64,000 nt of DNA from NCBI RefSeq assembly GCF_046630315.1, contig NZ_LQBD01000007.1:62001-126000 (forward strand). Direction: 5' to 3'. Under the pieces are notes generated by a model. The model was not told the origin of the DNA. It made no database searches and saw nothing but the letters and a program-made list of their open reading frames with translations. The stretch comes from Brucella anthropi_A (GTDB taxonomy: Bacteria > Pseudomonadota > Alphaproteobacteria > Rhizobiales > Rhizobiaceae). Positions 16,465 through 24,526 of the stretch are shown here, piece by piece. The position numbers and the translations under genes were made by a program. Numbering within the stretch: position 1 is the first letter of the stretch; each line of letters begins with the position of its first letter.

Positions 16465-16905
16465 GTGACCATACGCCTGCGCGGCCATCACCTCCTTTGC
16501 ATGCTGACCTATGTCGGCAAAGGCTACAGCCCGGCTTTCGTCGAAAACTACGACAGGATTGCCGGGCGGCTGAGCGAAGGGGAAGATATTCTTCTGGTCG
16601 ATGGTCCTGACGATATTTGCGCGCCCCTGCTCTGCGGGGGCGATTGTCATTGCCACGAAGCGAGCATCCGTGAGCGCGACCGGCTGGCAATGGAGGCCGT
16701 GGGCGATCTTCTCGGCCTGACGCTTTCCACACAAAGCCCTTTCGCACTCGACACGGAGCGGCTTGCCGCAATGCGCGGCGCCTTTGCAGACGGCATGGTG
16801 CGCAAAGCCTGCGAGCGCTGCGAATGGTCCGACCTCTGCACGCGCATTGCCACGACGGACCGGTTTCACGGCGTCAAAATAACAAGGCCACCCAGCTCGG
16901 CATGA
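16465..16905 (+). CDS. DUF1284 protein with cysteine-rich (possible Fe-S) motifs
   Basis: The start is a GTG eight bases after the bioY stop; no ATG fits. The 146-residue protein opens TIRLRGHHLLCMLTYVGKGYS, the DUF1284 hallmark. It has two cysteine clusters, DICAPLLCGGDCHCHE in the middle and KACERCEWSDLC near the C-terminus, suggesting a metal or iron-sulfur centre. Biochemical function is unknown. Being probably co-transcribed with bioY it may be under BioR control, although a link to biotin is only an inference. A clear terminator follows. Confidence 0.75.
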   Translation: MTIRLRGHHLLCMLTYVGKGYSPAFVENYDRIAGRLSEGEDILLVDGPDDICAPLLCGGDCHCHEASIRERDRLAMEAVGDLLGLTLSTQSPFALDTERLAAMRGAFADGMVRKACERCEWSDLCTRIATTDRFHGVKITRPPSSA

Positions 16906-16921
16906 GATGGGTGGCTTTTTT
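16887..16921 (+). terminator. Terminator after the bioY-DUF1284 unit
   Basis: GCCACCC (16887-16893) pairs with GGGTGGC (16909-16915), followed by six T. The stem overlaps the last codons of the DUF1284 gene. Confidence 0.85.
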
Positions 16922-16929
16922 ACAGAGCC

Positions 16930-17676
16930 TTACTGCTGGCTCTTGCGCTTTCGCCGCGCCAGCATGTTGAGCGCCTCGACCAGCGCCGAGAAACCCATGG
17001 CGGCATAGATATAGCCCTTCGGTACATGAAAGCCGAACCCATCGGCAATCAGCGTCATGCCGATCATCAGCAGAAAGCCCAGCGCCAGCATGACGATGGT
17101 GGGGTTCGCCGCGATGAAGCGCGACAGCGGATCGGCTGCGAGCAGCATGACGGTAACGGCAGCGATCACGGCAATGACCATGATGGCGATCTCGTCCGTC
17201 ATGCCGACGGCGGTGATGATCGAATCGACCGAGAAAACCAGATCGAGAATGAGAATCTGCACGATGGCGGCACCCATGGTGAGTTGCGCCACCTTGCCGC
17301 CGATATTTTCCTTGCCGTCATCGGGATCGACCGTGTGGTGAATTTCCTTGGTCGCCTTCCAGACAAGAAACAGACCGCCGGCAATCAGGATGATATCACG
17401 CCACGAAAAGCCGTGTCCGAACGCCTCGAAGATCGGGTCCTTGAGCTGGACGATGATCGAGATCGTGAAAAGAAGCGCCAGACGCAGAATGAGCGCCGCA
17501 CCGATACCGATGCGCCGCGCGCGGGCCTGCTGCGAAGCGGGAAGCTTGTTGGTGAGGATCGAGATGAAGATCAGATTGTCGATACCGAGGACGACTTCCA
17601 TCGTCACCAGCGTAACCAGCGCGGCCCAGCCGGCGGGGGTCGAAAGAAATCCCAGATATTCGGCAAAAAAATCCAT
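16930..17676 (-). CDS. TerC-family integral membrane protein
   Basis: The 248-residue protein has about seven transmembrane segments and the TerC pattern. It shows EVVLGIDNLIFISIL near residue 27, with acidic residues inside the membrane segment, and a second copy ILDLVFSVDSIITAVGM in the middle. This acidic twin motif suggests metal-ion handling. Family members are implicated in manganese export and metal supply to exported proteins; tellurite resistance is only historical. It ends in a basic tail (LARRKRKSQQ) and is convergent with the bioY unit. The specific substrate is not known here. Confidence 0.85.
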   Translation of the reverse strand: MDFFAEYLGFLSTPAGWAALVTLVTMEVVLGIDNLIFISILTNKLPASQQARARRIGIGAALILRLALLFTISIIVQLKDPIFEAFGHGFSWRDIILIAGGLFLVWKATKEIHHTVDPDDGKENIGGKVAQLTMGAAIVQILILDLVFSVDSIITAVGMTDEIAIMVIAVIAAVTVMLLAADPLSRFIAANPTIVMLALGFLLMIGMTLIADGFGFHVPKGYIYAAMGFSALVEALNMLARRKRKSQQ

Positions 17677-17813
17677 TGCGTTGCGTCCCCTTGCGAAAAA
17701 ACTCGTTGCAAGGAGATAGGAACGCCAAAAGCCCGTTCAACCGGCAGAAAGCTGCGGGACGACAATAGAGCGTCGCCAACAGATAACATCATGCTTCGAC
17801 TGAAAATAAGACG

Positions 17814-18638
17814 TTATCGCCAGAATGCCGGAATGGTTTCTTCCAGATGCGGGCCGATGCGCAAGGGAGCGGCCTTTTCGGCCAGCCCCGTGCGGTCGGA
17901 AATCTCCATGCCGACACCGCAGATGGTCGCCGGACCATTTGCCGCCTCGAAACGCCCTTTCGGCACTTTCGACAGGAAGCGGTTGAGCGGCTCTTCCTTG
18001 TCCATGCCGAGCGAGGAATCGTAATCGCCGCACATGCCTGCATCGGACATATAGGCCGTGCCGTTGCGCAAAATCTGGCAATCGGCGGTCGGGACATGCG
18101 TATGCGTGCCGACAACGGCGCTGGCGCGGCCATCGACGAAATGACCGAAGCACTGCTTTTCGCTCGTCGCTTCGGCATGGAAATCGAAGAAGACGGCATC
18201 GGCCTGTTCGCCAAGCGGACAGGCTTCGAGGATTTTCTCGGCCGCGATGAACGGATCATCGAGATCGGGATGCATGAACACGCGGCCCATCACATTCGAC
18301 ACCAGAACGCGCGCGCCGTTTTTGGCGATGTAAAGCCCCTCCCCCTTTCCGGCGGTGCCTTTCGGAAAGTTGGCCGGGCGCAGAAAGCGGTCTTCGCGCC
18401 TGGAGAAATCCAGCGCCTCGCGCTGGTCCCAGACGTGGTTGCCGGTCGTGACGACATCGGCGCCCGCACGAATGGTATCGTGGAAAATCTCTTCCGTAAT
18501 GCCAAAACCGCCCGCGGCGTTTTCACCGTTGACGATGACGAAGTCCAGCTTCAGATCGGAAATCAGCCCCGGCAGTTTTTCATATACTGCGGTGCGGCCC
18601 GACCGGCCCACCATATCACCAAGAAAAAGCAATCTCAT
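17814..18638 (-). CDS. ymdB: YmdB-family metallophosphoesterase (2',3'-cyclic nucleotide phosphodiesterase-like)
   Basis: The 274-residue cytoplasmic enzyme starts MRLLFLGDMVGRSGR, the metal-binding first motif. It shows VNGENAAGGFGIT, TTGNHVWDQRE and VGTHTHVPTADCQIL, the calcineurin-like set that typifies TIGR00282/YmdB. Bacillus YmdB hydrolyses 2',3'-cAMP and affects biofilm formation. The natural substrate here is not established. It follows the cyclo-ligase gene by nine bases on the minus strand, so both are probably one transcript with the 6S RNA upstream. Confidence 0.88.
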   Translation of the reverse strand: MRLLFLGDMVGRSGRTAVYEKLPGLISDLKLDFVIVNGENAAGGFGITEEIFHDTIRAGADVVTTGNHVWDQREALDFSRREDRFLRPANFPKGTAGKGEGLYIAKNGARVLVSNVMGRVFMHPDLDDPFIAAEKILEACPLGEQADAVFFDFHAEATSEKQCFGHFVDGRASAVVGTHTHVPTADCQILRNGTAYMSDAGMCGDYDSSLGMDKEEPLNRFLSKVPKGRFEAANGPATICGVGMEISDRTGLAEKAAPLRIGPHLEETIPAFWR

Positions 18639-18647
18639 GAGATTGCC

Positions 18648-19247
18648 TTATAAACCTGCGCCGAGCGAACGCAAGCCGCTCTCGGTCAGTATCTGGTTGA
18701 GCGCGATATCATGCGGCTCATCGGGCACGTGCTCGACCTCCTGGCAGTCGAAGGCCATGCCGATCAGAAGCGGTTGCAGGCCCCGCTCGGTGAAACGCGC
18801 CAGCGCACGGTCGTAATGTCCGGCACCATAGCCGAGCCGATACCCGCGCCGGTCGAAGCCCGCAAGCGGCATCACCATGAGCGCCGGATCGACCACCGGC
18901 GCATCGTCTCCCGGCCCCATCGTGCCGAAACCCGTCTGGCGCAACCTGGCGTCAGGCAGATATTCGCGAAAGACGATTGTTTCCTTGTCCAGAACGACAG
19001 GAAGACAAAGCCGCGCGCCCTTGGCGCGAAGCGCCGACAATAATGGGCGCGGATCGATTTCGGAGCGGATCGGCCAGTAGCCCGCAATCAACGTGCCTTT
19101 GGGAACATTGATTGCCGCCTCGCCCTTTTTGGCGGCGGCCAGCGAAGCCTCGTAATGAAAGCGCGGATCGAGCGCATCGCGAACCGCCAGGACCTTGCGT
19201 CTAAGCTCCTGCTTTTCCAGACCGGGGCTGCGCTCCGTTGCCGTCAT
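18648..19247 (-). CDS. ygfA: 5-formyltetrahydrofolate cyclo-ligase
   Basis: The enzyme converts 5-formyl-THF to 5,10-methenyl-THF using ATP. The open frame reaches 19295, but MTATERSPGLEKQELRRKVL from the ATG at 19247 gives 199 residues, the family length. The ATP-binding loop and the C-terminal motif GYRLGYGAGHYDRAL are present. In proteobacteria the gene commonly lies right behind the 6S RNA gene, and a structured region fitting 6S RNA is found upstream here. It precedes the ymdB-like gene by nine bases. Identification is secure. Confidence 0.93.
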   Translation of the reverse strand: MTATERSPGLEKQELRRKVLAVRDALDPRFHYEASLAAAKKGEAAINVPKGTLIAGYWPIRSEIDPRPLLSALRAKGARLCLPVVLDKETIVFREYLPDARLRQTGFGTMGPGDDAPVVDPALMVMPLAGFDRRGYRLGYGAGHYDRALARFTERGLQPLLIGMAFDCQEVEHVPDEPHDIALNQILTESGLRSLGAGL

Positions 19248-19394
19248 TCCAAGCCTCTTCCTGATGTCGCGTTGCATCATGCAGTGGAACCGCAAAGGGC
19301 CGATCCGTCAAGTGATCGATGGGTGCATTGCACCGGCCGGGACAAGATCGCCCCGCCGCAGGCACAGATTTTGCAGGAGAAGGAAGAAAGCGGC

Positions 19395-19552
19395 GACCAC
19401 GACGACCGATGGTAGTGATTGATCCCGGGAACCTACAAAGTAGGTGGGCGCCATATGCGAAAGCCCGCAAGCCTTCACAGGGACAGCTCCCTTAGAGATC
19501 AATAAGGCCCCGGGGATGCTGTTACACCTGTCGGGAAGCGCAGTTCGCCAAG
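19395..19552 (-). ncRNA. ssrS: Probable 6S RNA
   Basis: The non-coding minus-strand segment upstream of ygfA is where 6S RNA sits in most proteobacteria. It contains self-complementary blocks: TATTGATC pairs with GATCAATC, and CACCTAC-TTT-GTAGGT forms a tight hairpin followed by CCCGGGATCAA, resembling the 3' half of alphaproteobacterial 6S RNA. A possible -10 (CTATAT, about 19560) lies just upstream of the assumed 5' end. Ends are approximate and I have no covariance score, so the call rests mainly on synteny and the folded blocks. The rest of the 19248-19636 gap shows no gene. Confidence 0.55.
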
Positions 19553-19636
19553 CGCCAATATAGTACCTGCCTGATGCGAACACCAGTGGCTTGGACGGGC
19601 TCAACAGGAAATCTTTTCGGAAAAACGCGAACAGGA

Positions 19637-20002
19637 TCAGCTGTTGCGGGGGGCGATGCGCGACGCCACCTGTTCCAGGCGCGACGCCACATCCGACAGC
19701 ATGCCGGTCAGGGCGGCATCGTTGCTGTCGGCCCGGCCAAGCGCCTCATCGCGCGCGCGGCGCAGCGTCTCGACCTCCCTCTCCAGGCCGCTGATGCGCT
19801 TTTGCATTTCCGCCATCTCGTCCATCACCATGATCCCGGCCATGACGGTCAGGCGCAGGTCGCCGATCTCGCCGAAGGCGGTTTTCAGATGCGTGACATA
19901 TTGATCGAAACGGTCGGCGAGCCCGGACAGATGCTCTTCCTGTCCTTCGTCGCAGGCCATGCGGTAGGCCTTGCCATCGATGGTAACGGTTACGGTCGCT
20001 AT
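19637..20002 (-). CDS. zapA: Cell division protein ZapA (apparent AUA start codon)
   Basis: ZapA cross-links FtsZ filaments at mid-cell. The conserved N-terminal strand VTVTIDGKAYRMACDEGQE and the helical C-terminus (EMQKRISGLEREVETLRR) are present. The only canonical ATG is at Met15, which would delete the strand. The frame reaches back to a TAG (the stop of the upstream gene), and the only reasonable initiator is ATA at 20002-20000, placed five bases after a perfect AGGAGG (20013-20008). That gives 121 residues starting I/M-ATVTVT. Either an AUA start is used or expression is from the shorter form. The AGGAGG overlaps the stop of the DUF4164 gene, so the pair is coupled. Confidence 0.85.
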   Translation of the reverse strand: MATVTVTIDGKAYRMACDEGQEEHLSGLADRFDQYVTHLKTAFGEIGDLRLTVMAGIMVMDEMAEMQKRISGLEREVETLRRARDEALGRADSNDAALTGMLSDVASRLEQVASRIAPRNS

Positions 20003-20011
20003 GGTAGCCTC

Positions 20012-20284
20012 CTATCGGTCCAGAACGGCGCGGATTGTCTCCATCGCAGTCACGAGGCGGCGCGAAACCTCTCGGTTTGCGGCTTCCAGCCGCTCGGCGC
20101 GCGCTTCCGACTGGTCGAGTTCCTGGGCGAGACGGCTGCGATCCGCATTCATACGCTGCACCTCCTCCTCGGCCTCGGCGAAATCGCCTTCCTTGTCCAG
20201 CCGCAGATCGACCGCCTGTTCAAGCGTATTGAGTGCCTTTTCCAGCCGTTCCAAGACTTGCCTGAGGGTCGTATCGGGTGCCAT
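20012..20284 (-). CDS. DUF4164 coiled-coil protein upstream of zapA
   Basis: The frame is open further upstream, but the ATG at 20284 (MAPDTTLRQVLERLEK) has AAAGGA seven bases before it and gives 90 residues. Nearly the whole protein is a coiled coil (LEQAVDLRLDKEGDFAEAE, RLAQELDQSEARAERLEAA). It belongs to DUF4164, a Rhizobiales family found next to zapA. By context it may be a division-associated partner of ZapA, but no function is proven. Its stop codon is embedded in the zapA ribosome binding site. Confidence 0.8.
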   Translation of the reverse strand: MAPDTTLRQVLERLEKALNTLEQAVDLRLDKEGDFAEAEEEVQRMNADRSRLAQELDQSEARAERLEAANREVSRRLVTAMETIRAVLDR

Positions 20285-20538
20285 CCATATCCTTTCCAAT
20301 GCCAATTCGCGGACCAATTCGCGCGCCAGACCTGGGTATCGAATCGCGCCTGCGGGACGGGCATCTTTGAAAAGATTGTAATAATCGCCCGTCCGATAAG
20401 CAACAAATGAGGGGCTTATGTGAACGTTCATGCACCGTTATCGATGCAAAAACGGCTTTTCAGTGGTTGTCCAACAGCTTTTCGCACAACTCAATCGATT
20501 AGTCGCGGACAGTTTATTGCCCAAAACTCATCGGTTTA

Positions 20539-20566
20539 TTGACTCCTTATACGCAGGTGCTATGTG
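20539..20566 (+). promoter_or_regulatory. Possible tkt promoter
   Basis: TTGACT (20539-20544), a 16-base spacer and TATGTG (20561-20566) resemble a housekeeping promoter about 120 bases before tkt. A GANTC methylation site (GACTC) overlaps the -35. The remaining part of the 404-base gap 20285-20688 holds only a degenerate palindrome. Confidence 0.35.
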
Positions 20567-20582
20567 TCCCGGTGCCTTCTGG

Positions 20583-20632
20583 AGCATGATCCCGAAACGC
20601 ATGACGCCGTTTTGGACACGCATCGTGCTCAG
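20583..20632. repeat. Degenerate palindromic repeat upstream of tkt
   Basis: GAGCATGAT at the left end is mirrored by ATCGTGCTC at the right end (one mismatch), with cccgaaacgc and gccgtttt between. This pattern matches dispersed GAGCATGATCCCGAAA-type palindromes common in Rhizobiales. It lies between the putative promoter and tkt and would be in the mRNA leader. Confidence 0.4.
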
Positions 20633-20688
20633 GCAAAAGGCATCGCCGCAACCCCGTTAACCCCTCCCAAGGAAAGACGGCTGAGACC

Positions 20689-22680
20689 ATGACCAATTCC
20701 GACAAACAAAACCAGATGGCCAACGCAATCCGCTTCCTGTCCATGGACGCGGTCGAGAAGGCCAATTCGGGCCATCCCGGACTGCCAATGGGTGCAGCCG
20801 ATATAGCGACGACGCTTTATACCCGTTTTCTCTCGCACGACCCGCAGAACCCGCACTGGCCGGATCGTGACCGTTTCGTGCTTTCCGCCGGCCACGGCTC
20901 GATGCTGCTCTATTCGCTGCTCTATCTTTCGGGCTACGAAGACATCACCATCGACGAGATCAAGAATTTCCGCCAGCTTGGCAGCCGCACCGCAGGCCAC
21001 CCGGAATACGGGCACGCCGCCGGCATCGAAACCACGACCGGCCCGCTCGGACAGGGCATTGCCAACGCCGTCGGCATGGCGCTTTCCGAACGCATCCTCA
21101 ATGCGCAGTTCGGCGACAGCCTCGTCAACCACTACACCTATGTGATCGCCGGTGACGGCTGCCTCATGGAAGGCATCAGCCAGGAAGCCATCGCGCTTGC
21201 GGGCCACCTGAAGCTCAACAAGCTGATCGTGTTCTGGGACGACAACAACATCTCCATCGACGGCCCGATCACGCTTTCCGACAATACCAACCAGCCTGCC
21301 CGTTTCGCCGCTTCCGGCTGGAACACCATGGCGGTTGACGGCCACGACCAGGATGCGATCGCCAAGGCGGTTGAACTGGCCAGGGTTTCGGACCGCCCGA
21401 CGCTGATCGCCTGCAAGACGACCATCGGCTTCGGCGCACCGAACAAGGCCGGCACCAACAAGGTGCATGGTTCGCCTCTGGGCGCGGAAGAAATCGCCGC
21501 CACCCGCAAGGCGCTTGGCTGGAGCGCGGAACCCTTTGTCGTTCCGGCTGAAGTTCTCGATGCATGGCGCGTGGCCGGCCTCAATGCAGCCAAGAAGCGT
21601 CAGGAATGGGAAAAGCGCCTGGCCGCCGTCGACGCGGAAACCCGCGCCGAATTCGAGCGCCGCATGCGTGGCGAACTGCCTTCCAATTTCGATGCCGCCA
21701 TCGTCGAATACAAGAAGAAGCTTTCCGCCGACAAGCCGAAGGTCGCAACCCGCAAATCTTCGGAAATGGCTCTGGAAGTCATCAATGGCGTCGTGCCGGA
21801 AACCATCGGCGGTTCCGCCGATCTCACCGGCTCGAACAACACCAAGACCAGCCAGACCAAGGCGATTACGCCGGAAGATTACGGCCAGCGTTACGTCCAT
21901 TACGGCATCCGTGAGCACGGCATGGCCGCGGCCATGAACGGCATGACGCTGCATGGCGGCCTGATCCCTTACGGCGGCACTTTCATGTGCTTCTCGGATT
22001 ATTGCCGTCCGGCCATGCGTCTTTCCTCGCTGATGGGCATCCGCGTCGTCTATGTCATGACGCATGATTCCATCGGTCTTGGTGAAGACGGCCCGACCCA
22101 CCAGCCGGTCGAGCATCTGGCTGCGCTGCGCGCCATTCCGAACCACAATGTGTTCCGTCCGGCCGACGCTGTCGAGGCGGCGGAGTGCTGGCAGATCGCC
22201 CTGCATTCGAAGACGACCCCCTCGACGCTGGCGCTCACCCGCCAGAACCTGCCGACGGTGCGCACCGAGCATCGCGACGAGAACCTTTGCGCATTCGGCG
22301 CCTACGAGCTTGCCGCCGCGAGCAACGACGCCAAGGTGACGATCTTCGCGACCGGCTCGGAAGTGGAAATCGCGCTCAAGGCCCGCGACCTGCTGGAAGG
22401 CAAGGGCATTCCTGCCCGCGTTGTTTCGGTGCCTTGCTTCGAGCTTTTCGAACAGCAGAGCGATGCCTACAAGGATGCCACCATCGGCGATGCGCCGGTC
22501 AAGGTGGCGATCGAAGCGGCCATCTCGCTTGGCTGGGAACGCTTCATCGGCGAAAACGGCATATTCATCGGCATGAAGGGCTTCGGCGCTTCGGGCGAGA
22601 TCAACGATCTCTACAAGCATTTCGGCATCACGGCGGAACATGCCGCCGAAGCTGCGGAAAAGAAGCTCAACGCCGCATGA
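20689..22680 (+). CDS. tkt: Transketolase
   Basis: The 663-residue TPP enzyme moves two-carbon units in the pentose phosphate pathway. The N-terminal substrate motif NSGHPGLPMGAADIA, the TPP-binding GDGCLMEGISQEA and the central YGIREHGMAAAMNGM are all intact, as is the C-terminal domain. Brucella lacks a complete Embden-Meyerhof route at phosphofructokinase and relies on the pentose phosphate and Entner-Doudoroff pathways, so this step is central. It is the first gene of a tkt-gap-pgk-fba neighbourhood. A strong hairpin follows, so gap has its own promoter. Identification is secure. Confidence 0.98.
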   Translation: MTNSDKQNQMANAIRFLSMDAVEKANSGHPGLPMGAADIATTLYTRFLSHDPQNPHWPDRDRFVLSAGHGSMLLYSLLYLSGYEDITIDEIKNFRQLGSRTAGHPEYGHAAGIETTTGPLGQGIANAVGMALSERILNAQFGDSLVNHYTYVIAGDGCLMEGISQEAIALAGHLKLNKLIVFWDDNNISIDGPITLSDNTNQPARFAASGWNTMAVDGHDQDAIAKAVELARVSDRPTLIACKTTIGFGAPNKAGTNKVHGSPLGAEEIAATRKALGWSAEPFVVPAEVLDAWRVAGLNAAKKRQEWEKRLAAVDAETRAEFERRMRGELPSNFDAAIVEYKKKLSADKPKVATRKSSEMALEVINGVVPETIGGSADLTGSNNTKTSQTKAITPEDYGQRYVHYGIREHGMAAAMNGMTLHGGLIPYGGTFMCFSDYCRPAMRLSSLMGIRVVYVMTHDSIGLGEDGPTHQPVEHLAALRAIPNHNVFRPADAVEAAECWQIALHSKTTPSTLALTRQNLPTVRTEHRDENLCAFGAYELAAASNDAKVTIFATGSEVEIALKARDLLEGKGIPARVVSVPCFELFEQQSDAYKDATIGDAPVKVAIEAAISLGWERFIGENGIFIGMKGFGASGEINDLYKHFGITAEHAAEAAEKKLNAA

Positions 22681-22687
22681 TTTTGAA

Positions 22688-22717
22688 AACGCCGGCGCGG
22701 CAAAGCGCCGGCGTTTC
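22688..22717 (+). terminator. Terminator after tkt
   Basis: AACGCCGGCGC pairs with GCGCCGGCGTT around a six-base loop, followed by TCTTGTTTT. Confidence 0.8.
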
Positions 22718-22743
22718 TTGTTTTGGACCTATCAGTCCGGTTT

Positions 22744-22846
22744 AGAGCGGTTCCAGTTGAAACGGAGTCGCTGGAACAGCTCTAAACATTTATTTCGTCG
22801 CATTATCCTACGCAAAACCGCTTCGCACTTTTGCTGGAAATGCTCT
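22744..22846. repeat. RIME1-like two-palindrome element between tkt and gap
   Basis: The unit opens AGAGCGGTTCCAG and ends CTGGAAATGCTCT. It holds two palindromes: one of AGAGCGGTTCCAG with CTGGAACAGCTCT, and one around cgcaaaaccgctt. It matches the element at 34335-34442 and resembles the RIME1 intergenic mosaic elements of Rhizobium. It occupies about half of the tkt-gap gap, upstream of gap. Confidence 0.75.
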
Positions 22847-22891
22847 GAACGCATCGCAAGGTGCAGAACCCTATCGGGAGATTAAGAGAAA

Positions 22892-23899
22892 ATGGCAGTT
22901 CGCGTCGCAATCAACGGTTTTGGCCGCATTGGCCGCAACATCCTTCGCGCTATCGTCGAGTCGGGCCGCACCGACATTCAGGTCGTGGCCATCAACGACC
23001 TCGGCCCGGTCGAAACCAATGCGCATCTTCTGCGTTATGACAGCGTTCATGGCCGTTTCCCCAAGGAAGTAAAGGTTGCAGGCGACACGATCGACGTCGG
23101 CTACGGCCCGATCAAGGTTCACGCCGTCCGCAACCCGGCCGAACTGCCGTGGAAGGAAGAAGGCGTCGATATCGCGCTCGAATGCACCGGCATCTTCACC
23201 GCGCGCGACAAGGCAGCCCTTCATCTTGAAGCCGGCGCCAAGCGCGTCATCGTTTCGGCGCCTGCCGACGGCGCTGACCTCACGGTCGTCTATGGCGTCA
23301 ACCACGACAAGCTGACCAAGGACCATCAGGTCATTTCGAACGCTTCGTGCACCACCAACTGCCTTGCGCCGGTGGCCCAGGTTCTCAACGATGTCATCGG
23401 CATCGAAAAGGGCTTCATGACCACGATCCACTCCTATACGGGCGACCAGCCGACGCTGGACACCATGCACAAGGATCTCTACCGCGCCCGCGCAGCCGCC
23501 CTTTCCATGATCCCGACCTCGACGGGCGCAGCCAAGGCTGTCGGCCTCGTTCTGCCGGAACTGAAGGGCAAGCTCGATGGCGTCGCCATCCGCGTGCCGA
23601 CCCCGAACGTCTCGGTCGTCGATCTCACCTTCATCGCCAAGCGCGAAACGACTGTCGATGAAGTCAACAATGCCATCCGCGAAGCCGCCAATGGCCGCCT
23701 CAAGGGCATCCTCGGCTACACGGACGAGCCGCTTGTCTCGCACGACTTCAACCACGACCCGCATTCCTCCGTCTTCCACATGGACCAGACCAAGGTCATG
23801 GAAGGCACCATGGTGCGCATCCTGACGTGGTACGACAATGAGTGGGGCTTCTCCAACCGCATGGGCGATACCGCTGTCGCCTTCGGCAAGCTGATCTAA
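22892..23899 (+). CDS. gap: Glyceraldehyde-3-phosphate dehydrogenase, type I
   Basis: The 335-residue enzyme interconverts glyceraldehyde-3-phosphate and 1,3-bisphosphoglycerate. The Rossmann start VRVAINGFGRIGRNILRA, the catalytic cysteine motif SNASCTTNCLAP (about residue 151) and the C-terminal WYDNEWGFSNRMGDT are complete. The ATG follows GGGAG. A small glycolipid-binding-type gene follows by ten bases and pgk comes next, a common order in Rhizobiales. Identification is secure. Confidence 0.98.
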   Translation: MAVRVAINGFGRIGRNILRAIVESGRTDIQVVAINDLGPVETNAHLLRYDSVHGRFPKEVKVAGDTIDVGYGPIKVHAVRNPAELPWKEEGVDIALECTGIFTARDKAALHLEAGAKRVIVSAPADGADLTVVYGVNHDKLTKDHQVISNASCTTNCLAPVAQVLNDVIGIEKGFMTTIHSYTGDQPTLDTMHKDLYRARAAALSMIPTSTGAAKAVGLVLPELKGKLDGVAIRVPTPNVSVVDLTFIAKRETTVDEVNNAIREAANGRLKGILGYTDEPLVSHDFNHDPHSSVFHMDQTKVMEGTMVRILTWYDNEWGFSNRMGDTAVAFGKLI

Positions 23900-23909
23900 G
23901 CCTGCAACC

Positions 23910-24479
23910 ATGTTTCGCGCCCTTCTCCCCACCGTTGCGCGCTGGCGTCCGCTGGAAGGAGAAGGGCTCGAACATCTCAATATCGGCCCCACCGGCCGCA
24001 CCATCCGCGCTGAAAGCGTGGTGATTGGCGACCGCGGCGGCAACCCCTACGGCCTGCGCTACAGCATCGATTGCAGCAGCGCCTGGCATGTCCTCCATTT
24101 CCTCATCGAAACCACATCCGGCCAGCGGCTGGAGCTCGTTTCCGATGGCGATGGCCGCTGGAACACGATGGCGGGCGATCCGTTGCCGCAGTTCGACGGC
24201 TGTATCGATATCGATCTGGCGGGGACGCCCTTCACCAACACGCTGCCCATCCGCCGTCTTGGCCTCACGCCCGAAAGCGGCACGGTGCAGCTCGAAATGC
24301 TATACGTGCCGTTTGACAGTTTTCGCCCGTTCCGCGACACGCAGCGTTACACCTGCCTTGAGGAAGGGCGACGCTATCGCTACGAGGCAGCCGACCGCAC
24401 CTTCACCGCCGAATTGCCTGTCGATGAAGACGGGCTCGTCACCGATTATCCAACCCTTTTCCGGCGGGTGCCTGTCTGA
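23910..24479 (+). CDS. Putative glycolipid-binding domain protein (PF06475, DUF1089)
   Basis: The 189-residue soluble protein begins ten bases after gap. It has the PF06475 pattern: RWRPLEGEGLEHLNI near the start, YGLRYSIDCSSAW, and a C-terminal RYTCLEEGRRYRYEA. No signal peptide or membrane helix is visible. The family is described as putative glycolipid-binding, based on structure rather than assayed function. Its place between gap and pgk suggests co-transcription but says little about its role. Confidence 0.75.
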   Translation: MFRALLPTVARWRPLEGEGLEHLNIGPTGRTIRAESVVIGDRGGNPYGLRYSIDCSSAWHVLHFLIETTSGQRLELVSDGDGRWNTMAGDPLPQFDGCIDIDLAGTPFTNTLPIRRLGLTPESGTVQLEMLYVPFDSFRPFRDTQRYTCLEEGRRYRYEAADRTFTAELPVDEDGLVTDYPTLFRRVPV

Positions 24480-24526
24480 GCAAGATTGCTCGATGGCTGC
24501 CGGAACAATGTTCAGGGAGAAAACTC

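Noticed and set aside
19308..19604. 98-residue minus-strand frame over the 6S region
   Set aside because: The region is better explained by a structured RNA; the frame shows no domain.
20430..20660. 76-residue frame upstream of tkt
   Set aside because: Runs through the palindromic repeat and probable promoter; no family similarity.
20629..22641. 670-residue minus-strand open frame opposite tkt
   Set aside because: Covers tkt almost exactly on the other strand; no recognisable domain.
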